Below, in pieces: positions 8,585-16,487 of a stretch of DNA of 40,950 bases (positions within the stretch are counted from its first letter, which is position 1; each line of letters opens with the position of its first letter). The notes under the pieces were generated by a model. The model was not told the DNA's origin and searched no databases. It worked only from the letters and a program-made list of their open reading frames with translations. The translations under genes and the position numbers were made by a program. Source of the DNA: UMGS172 sp045592985 (GTDB taxonomy: Bacteria > Bacillota > Clostridia > Oscillospirales > Acutalibacteraceae); the NCBI GenBank assembly GCA_045592985.1, contig JAZNVU010000043.1, positions 1 to 40,950 of the forward strand, written 5' to 3'.

Positions 8585-9412
8585 ATGAAAATCGGTGTTT
8601 GTGTCAACTTGAGTTCAATGGATGGATTTGAGGAGAAGATTGCAAACGTTAAAAAGGAAGGGTTTGATAACTGTCAGATAATTTCCTGGGCGCCTGCTAT
8701 CTGGACTGATGAAAATGCCAAAACAGTGACCGAAATCATGGATAAACACGGTGTCGTTATTTCAACTTTCTGGTGTGGATGGCGTGGTCCTACTGCTTGG
8801 AACTTTTATGAAGGTCCTTTAACTTTGGGACTTATTCCTGAGGCGCATCGCGAGGGAAGAATAGAAGACCTTTGCAACGGTGCTGATTTTGCTAAAAAGT
8901 TAGGTGTTAAAAAAGTTGCAACCCATATGGGCTTTATCCCCGAAAACCCTAATGACCCTCAGTTTGAACCGTTTTGTGATGCAGTAAGACGCGTTGCCGA
9001 ACATTTGCAAGCCAATGGACAGTATTTGCTTTTTGAAACCGGACAGGAGACACCTGTAACAATGCTTAGGTGTTTTGAAACGGTTGGCATGGATAACTTG
9101 GGCGTTAATCTCGATACTGCGAATCTCATTCTTTACGGCAAGGCAAACCCTGTTGACGCTTTAGATGTTTTCGGAAAATATGTTATGAATCTTCATGCCA
9201 AAGACGGTCGCTATCCCACAAACGGATCATCGCTTGGTGCCGAAACACGTATCGGTCATGGCAAGGTGGATTTTTACGGTGTGCTTAAAGGCCTTAAAGA
9301 ACTCGGTTACGATGGATATGTTACAATAGAACGTGAAATCAGCGGTGAAAAACAGATTGAGGATATAAGACACGCAAAAAAATATCTTGAAGATATTTTA
9401 GCAAGAATATAA
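8585..9412 (+). CDS. Sugar phosphate isomerase/epimerase (TIM barrel)
   Basis: A 275-aa protein of the xylose-isomerase-like TIM-barrel family (AP endonuclease 2 fold). Likely metal ligands and catalytic residues are the Glu in LLFETGQE, the Asp in GVNLDTANL, the His in MNLHAKDGR and the Glu in TIEREISG. The ATG at 8585 is chosen because AAGGAG (8571-8576) is 8 nt upstream; an in-frame GTG at 8576 overlaps that site. The gene sits 13 nt before a Gfo/Idh/MocA oxidoreductase and divergent from an AraC regulator. Such pairs act in inositol catabolism and in keto-glycoside pathways; the real substrate is unknown. Confidence 0.88.
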   Translation: MKIGVCVNLSSMDGFEEKIANVKKEGFDNCQIISWAPAIWTDENAKTVTEIMDKHGVVISTFWCGWRGPTAWNFYEGPLTLGLIPEAHREGRIEDLCNGADFAKKLGVKKVATHMGFIPENPNDPQFEPFCDAVRRVAEHLQANGQYLLFETGQETPVTMLRCFETVGMDNLGVNLDTANLILYGKANPVDALDVFGKYVMNLHAKDGRYPTNGSSLGAETRIGHGKVDFYGVLKGLKELGYDGYVTIEREISGEKQIEDIRHAKKYLEDILARI

Positions 9413-9425
9413 GGAGGAAAAAACA

Positions 9426-10373
9426 ATGCTTAAAGTTGCTTTGGTTGGTGTTGGCGGTGTTAGTGTCACCCATATTTCTTGCTGGGACAAAATGGAGGAT
9501 GTTGAGTTGGTTGCTCTTTGCGACATTCGTCCCGAAAGATTGGAAAAGTATGAGGATAAAAGGAAATACACCGATTTTGACCAGATGTTAGCTAAAGAGG
9601 AAATCGATATTCTCGATATCTGCGTTCCTACATATTTGCATGTTGATTTTGCCGTTAAGGCAATGGAAAAAGGTATTCACGTGCTATGTGAAAAACCTAT
9701 TTCTATGAAAAAAGAAGATGTAAAACGTGCTTACGATTGTGCAGAAAAAATGGGCGTTTGCTTTATGGTGGCGCAGGTGTTGCGTTTTTGGGATGAGTAT
9801 ATGTTCTTAAAAGATGTTATTGATTCCCAAAAATACGGCAAATTACTGGCGGGTCACATGTCACGACTTGGCCCTAAGCCTAAGTGGAGTTGGGACGGTT
9901 GGTATTTTGACGAGAAGCGAAGCGGTCTTGTACCTTATGATCTTCATAATCACGACCTTGACTTTATGGTCTATGCTCTTGGCAAACCTCAGTCGGTCAC
10001 GGCACATCAGATTGTTCGTCCTGAGCAGGATTATATGTCGGTGACATATGATTATGGCGATTTCTTCGTAAACGGAGAGGCTTCATGGTATGCAGGTGCG
10101 TATCCGTTCGGAGCCACCTTCCGTTTTGTATTTGAAGAGGCTATAGTCGAGCTCAAAGGTACTCTTAAAATCTACGAAAACAGCGGTAAGGTTATTGATG
10201 TTACCGGTGGTGGTGATGGCGGTCAAGTGTTGGGATTGCCCAAAACTAACGCTTACGGCAACGAGATAAGATATTTCACCGATTGTGTTATAAACGGCAC
10301 CAAGCCCGACAGAGTAAAACCCTTTGAACTTGAAACGGTTATTGAGTGCATCGATAAAATCAAAGGTAGATAA
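9426..10373 (+). CDS. Gfo/Idh/MocA-family oxidoreductase
   Basis: A 315-aa NAD(P)-dependent sugar dehydrogenase-type protein. The N-terminal Rossmann fold begins VALVGVGGVSVTH, and the family's EKP motif appears in HVLCEKPISM (about residues 91-100). The C-terminal half is the alpha/beta substrate domain. An ideal AAGGAGG site precedes the ATG. It is co-transcribed with the isomerase/epimerase 13 nt upstream. The pair suggests oxidation of a sugar or polyol at a ring carbon followed by isomerisation or elimination. No transporter or hydrolase gene accompanies it, so the substrate cannot be named. Confidence 0.9.
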   Translation: MLKVALVGVGGVSVTHISCWDKMEDVELVALCDIRPERLEKYEDKRKYTDFDQMLAKEEIDILDICVPTYLHVDFAVKAMEKGIHVLCEKPISMKKEDVKRAYDCAEKMGVCFMVAQVLRFWDEYMFLKDVIDSQKYGKLLAGHMSRLGPKPKWSWDGWYFDEKRSGLVPYDLHNHDLDFMVYALGKPQSVTAHQIVRPEQDYMSVTYDYGDFFVNGEASWYAGAYPFGATFRFVFEEAIVELKGTLKIYENSGKVIDVTGGGDGGQVLGLPKTNAYGNEIRYFTDCVINGTKPDRVKPFELETVIECIDKIKGR

Positions 10374-10415
10374 AAATAAAAACTTCGGAAGATTTCTTCC
10401 GAAGTTTTTATTTTT
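10373..10415. terminator. Bidirectional terminator
   Basis: A near-perfect inverted repeat with core ACTTCGGAAGA / TCTTCCGAAGT extended by A/T pairs, centred at 10393. It is A-rich on the left and T-rich on the right, between two convergent genes. Confidence 0.93.
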
Positions 10416-10761
10416 ACTTTTCCCAATCAACAAAATTGTAACTGTCGAGTATCTGAAAGAATTTTGCAAGCCTTGGATAAAGCGGTTCACACTTTTCACC
10501 AAAGTGTTCTTTAACCTTTTCGCCTATTGCGGTAAGGTCGCTTTGTCCGTTTATTTGGCACCATACAAAACTGCCAAACTCGTCAAGATGAATATAACTG
10601 TATTTTGGTCTTTTAAACACCTTTTGGGCGATTTTGTTTGCCCAGCCTTTATTCTCTATTTGGAGTGTCACTTTGTTGTTCTCTTCGTTCCAGCCGATAG
10701 CAGCAGGAACGAAGGGAATTTTTTCAAGATAGTTTGCGGATATCTTCTTTTTGCGACTCAT
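10414..10761 (-). CDS. PqqD-like small protein partnered with OPT transporter
   Basis: A 115-aa protein resembling the PqqD family of winged-helix peptide-binding proteins (segment YSYIHLDEFGSFVWCQING followed by a helix-rich C-terminal half). True PqqD delivers a precursor peptide to a radical-SAM enzyme, but no such enzyme or precursor peptide is seen here. The start codon shares one base with the stop of the upstream OPT transporter (TAATG), so the two are translationally coupled. Many PqqD-like proteins occur outside peptide-modification clusters. A role binding peptides for, or regulating, the transporter is inference. Confidence 0.7.
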   Translation of the reverse strand: MSRKKKISANYLEKIPFVPAAIGWNEENNKVTLQIENKGWANKIAQKVFKRPKYSYIHLDEFGSFVWCQINGQSDLTAIGEKVKEHFGEKCEPLYPRLAKFFQILDSYNFVDWEK

Positions 10762-12704
10762 TATGCTTTCTTCTTATCCTTGTTAGAAACTGCGAAGAGA
10801 ACAAGGCATGCAATGATAAGACCGAACACAACGAGGCTACCGACGTTAGAAGCCCATGTGGGCAAATTGAGAACACCGGACAGGTCGATTGCCTTATCAA
10901 CACCAACAACAGCCAATATAGCAAGCAAAAGACCAACGATACCTTCACCTGCAATCATACCCGAGCCGAAGAGGATGCCGTTGTTGACGGCAAGTTTTCT
11001 TCTTTCTTCGTTCTTGATGCGGTCGACAAACAAACGAACGATGCCGCCAACCATAATGCAAGCGTTGAGTTGTACAGGCAGATAAACACCGATGGCAAAT
11101 GCCAATACGGGAACGCCAATTAATTCAACAACAATGGCAATGCCGACACCGACGAGAATAAGCGCCCAAGGAAGATTTCCGTCCATAACACCCTTAACAA
11201 CAAGCTGCATCATGGTTGCCTGAGGTGCAGAAAGTTCTTCTGAGTCAAATCCCCATGCGCTGTCAAGAAGATTAAGGGTAACACCTATAGCCAAAGCCGA
11301 AGCAACAACGCCTATGATTTCGCCTATCTGTTGCTTTTTCGGGGTTGCACCCAAAAGGTAACCGGTCTTAAGGTCCTGAGAAGTATCGCCCGCAATAGCA
11401 GCAACGATGCAGATAATAGAGCCTATGGCAATGGCTGCCTGCATTCCCGAAGAGCCTCTTTCACCGGTAAACTTCAAAATAAGGGTTGCAATCAGCAGTG
11501 TGGCAATAGCCATGCCCGAAACGGGGTTGTTACTGCTTCCGACAATGCCAACCATACGTGATGAAACGGTTGCAAAGAAGAAACCGAAAATTACAACTAT
11601 AAACGCACCAACCAAAGATACAGGGATTGCAGGAACAAGCCAAACAGCCAAGGTGAGCACAAGTATAGCAATGAGCACTATCTTCATGTTAATGTCTTTT
11701 TCGGTACGTGCTGTACCGCCACCGCCTACTGAGAAGCCTTTAAGTGCGCCTACGAATGTACGGGCTATAAGCGGAAGGTTTTTAACAAGGCTGATAATAC
11801 CGCCTGCTGCCAAAGCACCTGCACCGATGTAACGAACATAAGACTTCCAAACACCGCTCGCTCCGTAATTGTCCATGATGTCATTAACTGTTCGAGTAGT
11901 CAACAAATCAAAATCGGCAGGGATTAACGATTCAAACAATACAGTATTTCCTGCCAAAAGTACGAATATAGGTACAAGAATGGCCCAACTGAGAAGACCG
12001 CCTGCGAACATGTAAGACGAAATTCTCGGACCGCAGATGTAACCGACGCTCATGACAGCGGGGTAAATCTGAGTGCCGACTGCGGCTGGGTAGGGAAGTC
12101 TTGGAGCCTGATAGGTAACCTCGTCGGGTACCAACTTAAGGCCGTTGATAATGAATTTGAAAAATGCCGAAATACCCATGCCTGCAAAAACTGTAGAGGC
12201 TTTTGAACCGCTTTCTTCACCTGCGAGCATTACCTCTGCACAGGCTTGTCCCTCGGGGTAAGGCAACACGCCGTGTTCACGAACAATAAGTGCGTTGCGA
12301 AGAGGAATCATGAAGAATACACCGAGCAGACCACCAATAAGTGCAATGATGGTTATAGTAAGCATGCTGGGTACGTCCATAATGTCGTCTTTTGCCCAAA
12401 GGTAAAGGGCAGGAAGGGTGAATATGGCACCTGCTGCCAACGATTCACCGGCAGAACCTATAGTCTGAACGATATTGCTTTCAAGAATTGAGTTTTTGCG
12501 CATAACTACGCGGATAACACCCATGGCAATAACCGCCGCAGGGATAGAAGCCGAAACAGTCATACCAACTCTTAGTCCTAAGTAAGCGTTTGCGGCACCG
12601 AATATAACAGCCAACAAAATACCCACGATTATTGAGGTTACGGTAATCTCAGGGGTGATTTTTTCGGCGGGAATATACGGCTTAAAGTTGTTTTGCTTTT
12701 CCAT
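10761..12704 (-). CDS. OPT-family oligopeptide transporter
   Basis: A 647-aa polytopic membrane protein of the oligopeptide transporter (OPT) family, which imports peptides or metal-chelate complexes. It begins with a short polar tail, then the characteristic segment GAANAYLGLRVGMTVSASIP (about 36-55), and has about 15 hydrophobic segments overall. VLPYPEGQACAEVM (about 146-159) is the conserved YPEG region of the family. AGGAG lies just upstream of the ATG, and a TTGATT-17-TATAAT promoter is present. It forms a two-gene operon with the PqqD-like gene. Confidence 0.93.
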   Translation of the reverse strand: MEKQNNFKPYIPAEKITPEITVTSIIVGILLAVIFGAANAYLGLRVGMTVSASIPAAVIAMGVIRVVMRKNSILESNIVQTIGSAGESLAAGAIFTLPALYLWAKDDIMDVPSMLTITIIALIGGLLGVFFMIPLRNALIVREHGVLPYPEGQACAEVMLAGEESGSKASTVFAGMGISAFFKFIINGLKLVPDEVTYQAPRLPYPAAVGTQIYPAVMSVGYICGPRISSYMFAGGLLSWAILVPIFVLLAGNTVLFESLIPADFDLLTTRTVNDIMDNYGASGVWKSYVRYIGAGALAAGGIISLVKNLPLIARTFVGALKGFSVGGGGTARTEKDINMKIVLIAILVLTLAVWLVPAIPVSLVGAFIVVIFGFFFATVSSRMVGIVGSSNNPVSGMAIATLLIATLILKFTGERGSSGMQAAIAIGSIICIVAAIAGDTSQDLKTGYLLGATPKKQQIGEIIGVVASALAIGVTLNLLDSAWGFDSEELSAPQATMMQLVVKGVMDGNLPWALILVGVGIAIVVELIGVPVLAFAIGVYLPVQLNACIMVGGIVRLFVDRIKNEERRKLAVNNGILFGSGMIAGEGIVGLLLAILAVVGVDKAIDLSGVLNLPTWASNVGSLVVFGLIIACLVLFAVSNKDKKKA

Positions 12705-12746
12705 ATAAATCTCCTAACTTGTTTTAATTGTGAATACAATCATGCT

Positions 12747-12775
12747 ATTATATCATGTAATTATAAAATAATCAA
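12747..12775 (-). promoter_or_regulatory. Promoter of the OPT-pqqD-like operon
   Basis: On the minus strand: TTGATT (12775-12770), a 17-nt spacer and TATAAT (12752-12747), about 42 nt upstream of the OPT start codon. Confidence 0.7.
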
Positions 12776-12788
12776 TAATATTATTGCA

Positions 12789-12818
12789 CAAAAAAAGCAC
12801 CACTTTTAATGGTGCTTT
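12789..12818 (-). terminator. Terminator of the dnaD/dnaI-like operon
   Basis: AAAGCACCA / TGGTGCTTT stem with a 7-nt loop; on the minus strand it continues into a run of T (forward A run at 12789-12796). It lies 3 nt after the stop codon of the DnaI-like gene. Confidence 0.85.
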
Positions 12819-12821
12819 AAT

Positions 12822-13784
12822 CTATCTGTTTACCGAGGTTATTTGTCTTATATCGTTGCCAAAAACGGGGCAGATAGTATAACTTCCGACAATTCGCGAT
12901 GCAATGCGGTCGTTATAAAACTCAGCAATATCCTTAATGTTTAAATTGGTGCTGATAACGGTCGAAAGGCCACGCAACAGTCGGGTATTAATAATATTGT
13001 AAACCACCGAAACGCTGAGTTGCGTAGTAAACTCGGTGCCTAAATCATCAAGAATTAAAAGGTCGCAGGAAGTAAGACTGTCGATTTTAACGGTTGAGCC
13101 CGATCGGTCAAAGGTTTCACGGCTTACTTCGTTTATAAGGTTTTGCGCCGAACCGTATATTACGTTGTAGTCTTTGGAAATAATTTCGTTGGCTATGGCA
13201 AGGGAAAGGTGAGTTTTACCCAAACCGCAACCGCCGGTAAGCAAAATGTTGCCGCCGTTTGGAAAATCCTCAGCAAACTTTTTACACATTTTAAGAACTG
13301 CGGTCATTTGCTTTTTGGGAGAAACACCCTGCTCGTTTTTGGCACTGTCATAGTAGTCCAGATTGAAACTGTCAAATGTTGAACGCTCAAGCGGCATTTC
13401 GCCTATAAGTGAAGAATAGCAAAGTTTTGCGGCAATGTCCTTAACGCAGTGGCAAAGTGCACCGTCTACATATCCTGTATCTTCGCACAGTTTGCAACTG
13501 TAGGTTGGAGCATCGGTAAGTTTTGCGTTTTTAAAAATTTGGTCTTTACACTGCTTTATACTGTTTATTTCATCAAAAAGTTGTTTGGCTTTTTGTGATT
13601 TGCCCGAAAGTGTGCAAAGTGCCAATTCCGATCCTTTGGCTTTTATGTCATCGTCAATCTTAAAAAGTTCGGGGTTTGCGTAATAAACGGCAGTTTTTTG
13701 TTTTTCATATAAAAGTTCGGCATCTTTGCGTTTTTTTGTAACTTCAGCCAATGCCGAACGCAGTACTTCGTTCGAAAAAGCCAT
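12822..13784 (-). CDS. dnaI: DnaI/DnaC-like replicative helicase loader
   Basis: A 320-aa AAA+ ATPase of the DnaC/DnaI type that loads the replicative helicase. A four-cysteine zinc-binding module (CKLCEDTGYVDGALCHC, about residues 97-113) precedes the ATPase domain, as in DnaI. Walker A is LLTGGCGLGKTHLS and Walker B is LLILDDLG. The gene is 3 nt downstream of a DnaD-domain gene, and AGGAGG precedes its ATG. The pair matches the DnaD-DnaI primosome genes of Firmicutes. The symbol follows function; the protein is also annotated as a DnaC homologue in related genomes. Confidence 0.9.
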   Translation of the reverse strand: MAFSNEVLRSALAEVTKKRKDAELLYEKQKTAVYYANPELFKIDDDIKAKGSELALCTLSGKSQKAKQLFDEINSIKQCKDQIFKNAKLTDAPTYSCKLCEDTGYVDGALCHCVKDIAAKLCYSSLIGEMPLERSTFDSFNLDYYDSAKNEQGVSPKKQMTAVLKMCKKFAEDFPNGGNILLTGGCGLGKTHLSLAIANEIISKDYNVIYGSAQNLINEVSRETFDRSGSTVKIDSLTSCDLLILDDLGTEFTTQLSVSVVYNIINTRLLRGLSTVISTNLNIKDIAEFYNDRIASRIVGSYTICPVFGNDIRQITSVNR

Positions 13785-13787
13785 GTT

Positions 13788-14735
13788 TTATTCCTCCTCT
13801 GTTTTTAAAATAAGACTATTGACAAAGTCCTGATATTTATTTCCGCTGTTTTCTTTTTGTGTGGTCTGTTCATGTGTCTCCGATATCTTTTTAACATCTT
13901 CAAGAGTTTTTACACCGTTTTTGTGCCATTCTGCCAAAATTTTCTTAATATAAGGAAAAGAAAATTTTGAAGTCGCATCAACACAAGCATCATAAGCCGC
14001 GCGCAAAATATCGCGGTCATAGTTCCAATCGTTTACCCATTTGTCAGCAGTTTCGGCTTCGGTTGCCGAGGGAAGTCGGTGTTCAATGCCCATTGCGGTC
14101 TCAACCATGTGCCAAGCCGAACTTTTGCGGCGCATTTGGGTAAGTCGGTTTTCAGCCGTAACAACGTCGCTCACACCGTCTTCAACCCATTCGACGGCGG
14201 TGCGCTCAATAAAGCCCATGTTTTTTCTGCCTTCCGAAACGGCATAGCCAACTATCATCATAAGAAGTGACGGCGAAATACCCTGATTGTCATATAGCCA
14301 TACAAGGGTCGAAAGTTCGCTGTTGGTAAGACCTCTGCCAAACTGCATCGAGGTCTCCCTTATAATAAAAGCAATTTCGGGACACTCAAGCCCTCTCTTG
14401 GTTGCTTCTTCGCGGTCGGGTTTTATACCTGCTTTGATTATTTTCTGAGCAGACTTTTTTTCAGGCTTTGCTGTTTGAACGGCGGGTGCAGGGGATACTG
14501 TAGAGCAAAGTATACCCGCGTCGACCCAGTAAGCCAAAGCCTCCTGTATTATAACAGGTGACAGTTTAAGGCTGTCGGCGGCTTGCATTTCGTCAAAATT
14601 AGCCGAGGCATTGCGCAAAAACCACAACAGCACCTTTATATATATAGGGTCGGCAAGTTTCAAATGTTTGTCGATGACCGAGCAGGGAACAGGAAACATT
14701 CCCATCATCTCGGTCGGATTTATGTAATATCCCAT
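13788..14735 (-). CDS. DnaD-domain replication initiation protein
   Basis: A 315-aa protein with a winged-helix-like N-terminal region (about 1-85), a linker rich in Ala/Lys/Pro, and two related helical segments typical of DnaD/DnaB2 domains (about 130-200 and 220-285, each with the YAVSEGRKN or YDACVDATSKFSFPYIKKIL type of ending). It probably helps remodel the origin and recruit helicase through the adjacent DnaI-like loader. The ATG at 14735 (MGYYINPTE) is chosen because a TTGTTT-17-TATACT promoter at 14801-14773 would start transcription near 14766. That rules out the longer form that begins with TTG at 14801. No strong Shine-Dalgarno sequence is visible. Confidence 0.87.
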   Translation of the reverse strand: MGYYINPTEMMGMFPVPCSVIDKHLKLADPIYIKVLLWFLRNASANFDEMQAADSLKLSPVIIQEALAYWVDAGILCSTVSPAPAVQTAKPEKKSAQKIIKAGIKPDREEATKRGLECPEIAFIIRETSMQFGRGLTNSELSTLVWLYDNQGISPSLLMMIVGYAVSEGRKNMGFIERTAVEWVEDGVSDVVTAENRLTQMRRKSSAWHMVETAMGIEHRLPSATEAETADKWVNDWNYDRDILRAAYDACVDATSKFSFPYIKKILAEWHKNGVKTLEDVKKISETHEQTTQKENSGNKYQDFVNSLILKTEEE

Positions 14736-14772
14736 ATTCGTTTTATAGTCCCATCTTTCGTTTCTTGATATA

Positions 14773-14801
14773 AGTATAACATCAAAAATGCCAAAAAACA
14801 A
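14773..14801 (-). promoter_or_regulatory. Promoter of the dnaD/dnaI-like operon
   Basis: On the minus strand: TTGTTT (14801-14796), a 17-nt spacer and TATACT (14778-14773). The leader would be about 30 nt. Confidence 0.7.
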
Positions 14802-14830
14802 GATATTTTTTAAAAATTAAAAGTGAGGAA

Positions 14831-14870
14831 ACGAGAGAAAACAAGAGAAAATGAGAGAAAAAAAGAGCAA
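14831..14870. repeat. 10-bp tandem purine-rich repeat upstream of rplM promoter
   Basis: Three clean tandem units of exactly 10 bp (ACGAGAGAAA, ACAAGAGAAA, ATGAGAGAAA) are followed by a decayed fourth. They end 34 nt upstream of the rplM -35 box. A-runs repeated once per helical turn would bend the DNA. Confidence 0.6.
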
Positions 14871-14904
14871 GTGCGTTTTAAATTTATTTTTTGAAAATTT
14901 AGTG

Positions 14905-14933
14905 TTGACATTTATTTTAACGTGTGTTACTAT
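14905..14933 (+). promoter_or_regulatory. rplM-rpsI promoter
   Basis: TTGACA (14905-14910), a 17-nt spacer and TACTAT (14928-14933). An AT-rich stretch upstream resembles an UP element. The leader before the rplM ATG at 14970 is about 30 nt, too short for a complex leader RNA. Confidence 0.85.
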
Positions 14934-14969
14934 ATCAAGGCTGAAAAAAATATATCGGAGGAAAGAAAT

Positions 14970-15398
14970 ATGTCCACTTATATGGCTAAAGCCGGCGAAG
15001 TAAGCCGCAAGTGGTATGTTATCGATGCTGAGGGTAAATCTCTCGGTCGTGTAGCAGCTGCTGCCGCAAACATTCTTCGCGGAAAAAACAAGCCCACATT
15101 CACCCCTCATGTTGACTGTGGCGACCACGTAATTATCATCAACTGTGAAAAAGCTGTTTTGACCGGCAAAAAGTTGGAGAAGAAATTCTACTACCGTCAC
15201 ACCGGTTATGTCGGCGGTCTCAAAAAGGTTCAGTATGCAACTCTTATGGAAACCAGACCTGAGTTTGCAATGGAACTTGCTGTTAAGGGTATGGTACCTG
15301 ATACCACCATTGGCAGACAGGCTCTCACCAGACTTCGTTGCTACAAGGGCAGCGAGCATGTTCATGCCGCACAGAAGCCCGAAGCAGCATCTATTTAA
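14970..15398 (+). CDS. rplM: 50S ribosomal protein L13
   Basis: This 142-aa large-subunit ribosomal protein is at the usual family length. It carries WYVIDAEGKSLGRVAAAAAN near the N terminus, GDHVIIINCEK and YYRHTGYVGGLK centrally, and VKGMVPDTTIGRQALTRLRCY near the C terminus, all typical of L13. GGAGGA at 14957-14962 sets the ATG at 14970; the longer open frame to 14922 lies within the promoter and is not translated. It is followed 18 nt later by rpsI in the universal rplM-rpsI pair. Confidence 0.98.
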   Translation: MSTYMAKAGEVSRKWYVIDAEGKSLGRVAAAAANILRGKNKPTFTPHVDCGDHVIIINCEKAVLTGKKLEKKFYYRHTGYVGGLKKVQYATLMETRPEFAMELAVKGMVPDTTIGRQALTRLRCYKGSEHVHAAQKPEAASI

Positions 15399-15416
15399 TG
15401 AAGGGAGGACATACTG

Positions 15417-15815
15417 ATGTTTGAAGGAAAGCCTTATTTTTACGGCACCGGCAGAAGAAAAAGCTCGGTAGCCCGTGTTCGCGTATACAATGGTACCGGT
15501 AAAATTACTATTAACGACCGTGACATCGAGGAGTATTTCGGTCTCGAAACCTTGAAACTCATCGTTCGTCAGCCCCTTTCTCTTACCGACACAATGGATA
15601 AGTTCGACATCGTTTGCCGTGTTGCAGGCGGTGGTGTTACCGGTCAGGCAGGCGCTATCCGTCACGGTATCGCCCGCGCTCTTCTCCAGTACAATGAGGA
15701 ACTTCGTCCCGAACTCAAGAAGGCAGGCTTCTTGACTCGTGATCCTAGAATGAAAGAACGTAAGAAATACGGTCTCAAAGGCGCACGTCGTGCACCCCAG
15801 TTCTCAAAACGTTAA
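15417..15815 (+). CDS. rpsI: 30S ribosomal protein S9
   Basis: This 132-aa protein of the small subunit has the S9 hallmarks: YGTGRRKSSVARVRV at the N terminus, GGGVTGQAGAIRHGIARAL in the middle and the basic tail KKYGLKGARRAPQFSKR that reaches the decoding site. GGGAGG precedes the ATG. It is co-transcribed with rplM and ends at a terminator 20 nt downstream. Confidence 0.98.
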   Translation: MFEGKPYFYGTGRRKSSVARVRVYNGTGKITINDRDIEEYFGLETLKLIVRQPLSLTDTMDKFDIVCRVAGGGVTGQAGAIRHGIARALLQYNEELRPELKKAGFLTRDPRMKERKKYGLKGARRAPQFSKR

Positions 15816-15835
15816 TTTTACGTTTACAAAAAATC

Positions 15836-15867
15836 AAGACTCTGTGGTTATCCACGGAGTCTTTTTT
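15836..15867 (+). terminator. Terminator of rplM-rpsI
   Basis: AAGACTCTGTGG pairs with CCACGGAGTCTT (one G-U pair) around a TTAT loop, followed by a T run. Confidence 0.93.
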
Positions 15868-15868
15868 C

Positions 15869-15897
15869 TTGACCAAATTTAAAATATGTGGTAAAAG
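15869..15897 (+). promoter_or_regulatory. Promoter of the YjbR-like gene
   Basis: TTGACC (15869-15874), a 17-nt spacer and TAAAAG (15892-15897) preceded by TGG, abutting the rpsI terminator. Confidence 0.5.
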
Positions 15898-15929
15898 AAA
15901 GTATATATCAAAAGGAGTGGAGTGAAATT

Positions 15930-16295
15930 TTGATAACCCGAGAAGAAATTTTGGAGTACATAAATGAAACACCCGGTGCTATGTATGATAATCCGTTTTC
16001 AGACGATTTTGACACCACCGTTTTAAGGCATAATCGCAGTCAAAAATGGTTTGGAATTTTGCTTAAAGCACCGTCTCGAAAAGTGGGTGTAGAGGGTGAT
16101 GGAGAAACCGACGTAATAAACCTCAAATGCGACCCGACTTTGAGTTTTGGACTGAAAGAGGAGTACAAGGGAATAGTGCCTGCTTATCACATGAACAAAT
16201 ACCATTGGATATCGGTTGTTTTGGACTCGGATGTGCCTTTCGGGGTGCTAAAAGAACTAATCGACCTCAGTTTTTCATTGACAAAGTCGAAATAA
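15930..16295 (+). CDS. MmcQ/YjbR-family protein
   Basis: A 121-aa protein of the MmcQ/YjbR family, which has a CyaY-like fold and is often described as DNA-binding, although the role of most members is not settled. Matching features are the N-terminal REEILEYINETPGA, the central segment DVINLKCDP and the C-terminal Y-M-N-K-Y-HW-I-S-V segment (YHMNKYHWISVVLD). I chose the TTG at 15930: GGAG at 15919-15922 is 7 nt upstream, while the longer reading from GTG at 15888 overlaps the promoter. It is a single gene with its own promoter, between rpsI and the purine operon. Confidence 0.8.
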   Translation: MITREEILEYINETPGAMYDNPFSDDFDTTVLRHNRSQKWFGILLKAPSRKVGVEGDGETDVINLKCDPTLSFGLKEEYKGIVPAYHMNKYHWISVVLDSDVPFGVLKELIDLSFSLTKSK

Positions 16296-16337
16296 GGTTT
16301 TTTATATATAATTTAATATAATTATATCATAAATTTA

Positions 16338-16366
16338 TTGACAAATTTTTTGTGGTTTGGTATACT
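16338..16366 (+). promoter_or_regulatory. Promoter of the purine operon
   Basis: TTGACA (16338-16343), a 17-nt spacer and TATACT (16361-16366). Transcription should start near 16373, just before the riboswitch aptamer. Confidence 0.9.
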
Positions 16367-16375
16367 GTGTGCAGT

Positions 16376-16450
16376 GGTTTCGCGCGACTGACGGAAACTG
16401 TGAGTTTACACAGGTGGAACGCGAAATTTACCTTTGCCGACCGTCTGGGC
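16376..16450 (+). ncRNA. ZTP (pfl) riboswitch aptamer
   Basis: The RNA senses ZTP/ZMP (5-aminoimidazole-4-carboxamide ribotides), which accumulate when 10-formyl-tetrahydrofolate is short. Stem P1 is TTTCGCG (16378-16384) with CGCGAAA (16420-16426). The conserved GACTGACGGAA lies at 16386-16396, a hairpin CTGTG/CACAG at 16398-16413, and GTGGAAC follows. The 3' module GCCGACCGTCTGGGC (16436-16450) matches the highly conserved half of the pfl motif. It sits directly upstream of purE in an operon that contains AICAR transformylase and fhs, the expected targets. The CTGGGC end is shared with the terminator stem, which gives the switch. Confidence 0.95.
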
Positions 16451-16487
16451 AGATCTTCATTTATCGGTGGAGGTCTGCCCATTTTTT
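16446..16487 (+). terminator. Riboswitch-controlled intrinsic terminator
   Basis: TGGGCAGATCT (16446-16456) pairs with AGGTCTGCCCA (16471-16481, one G-U), then T6. The 5' arm overlaps the TGGGC of the aptamer pseudoknot, so ligand binding should prevent termination and turn the pur genes on. Confidence 0.92.

Noticed and set aside
14922..14969. Longer N terminus for rplM
   Set aside because: It would start within the -10 region of the promoter, and the standard L13 length is reached from the ATG at 14970.
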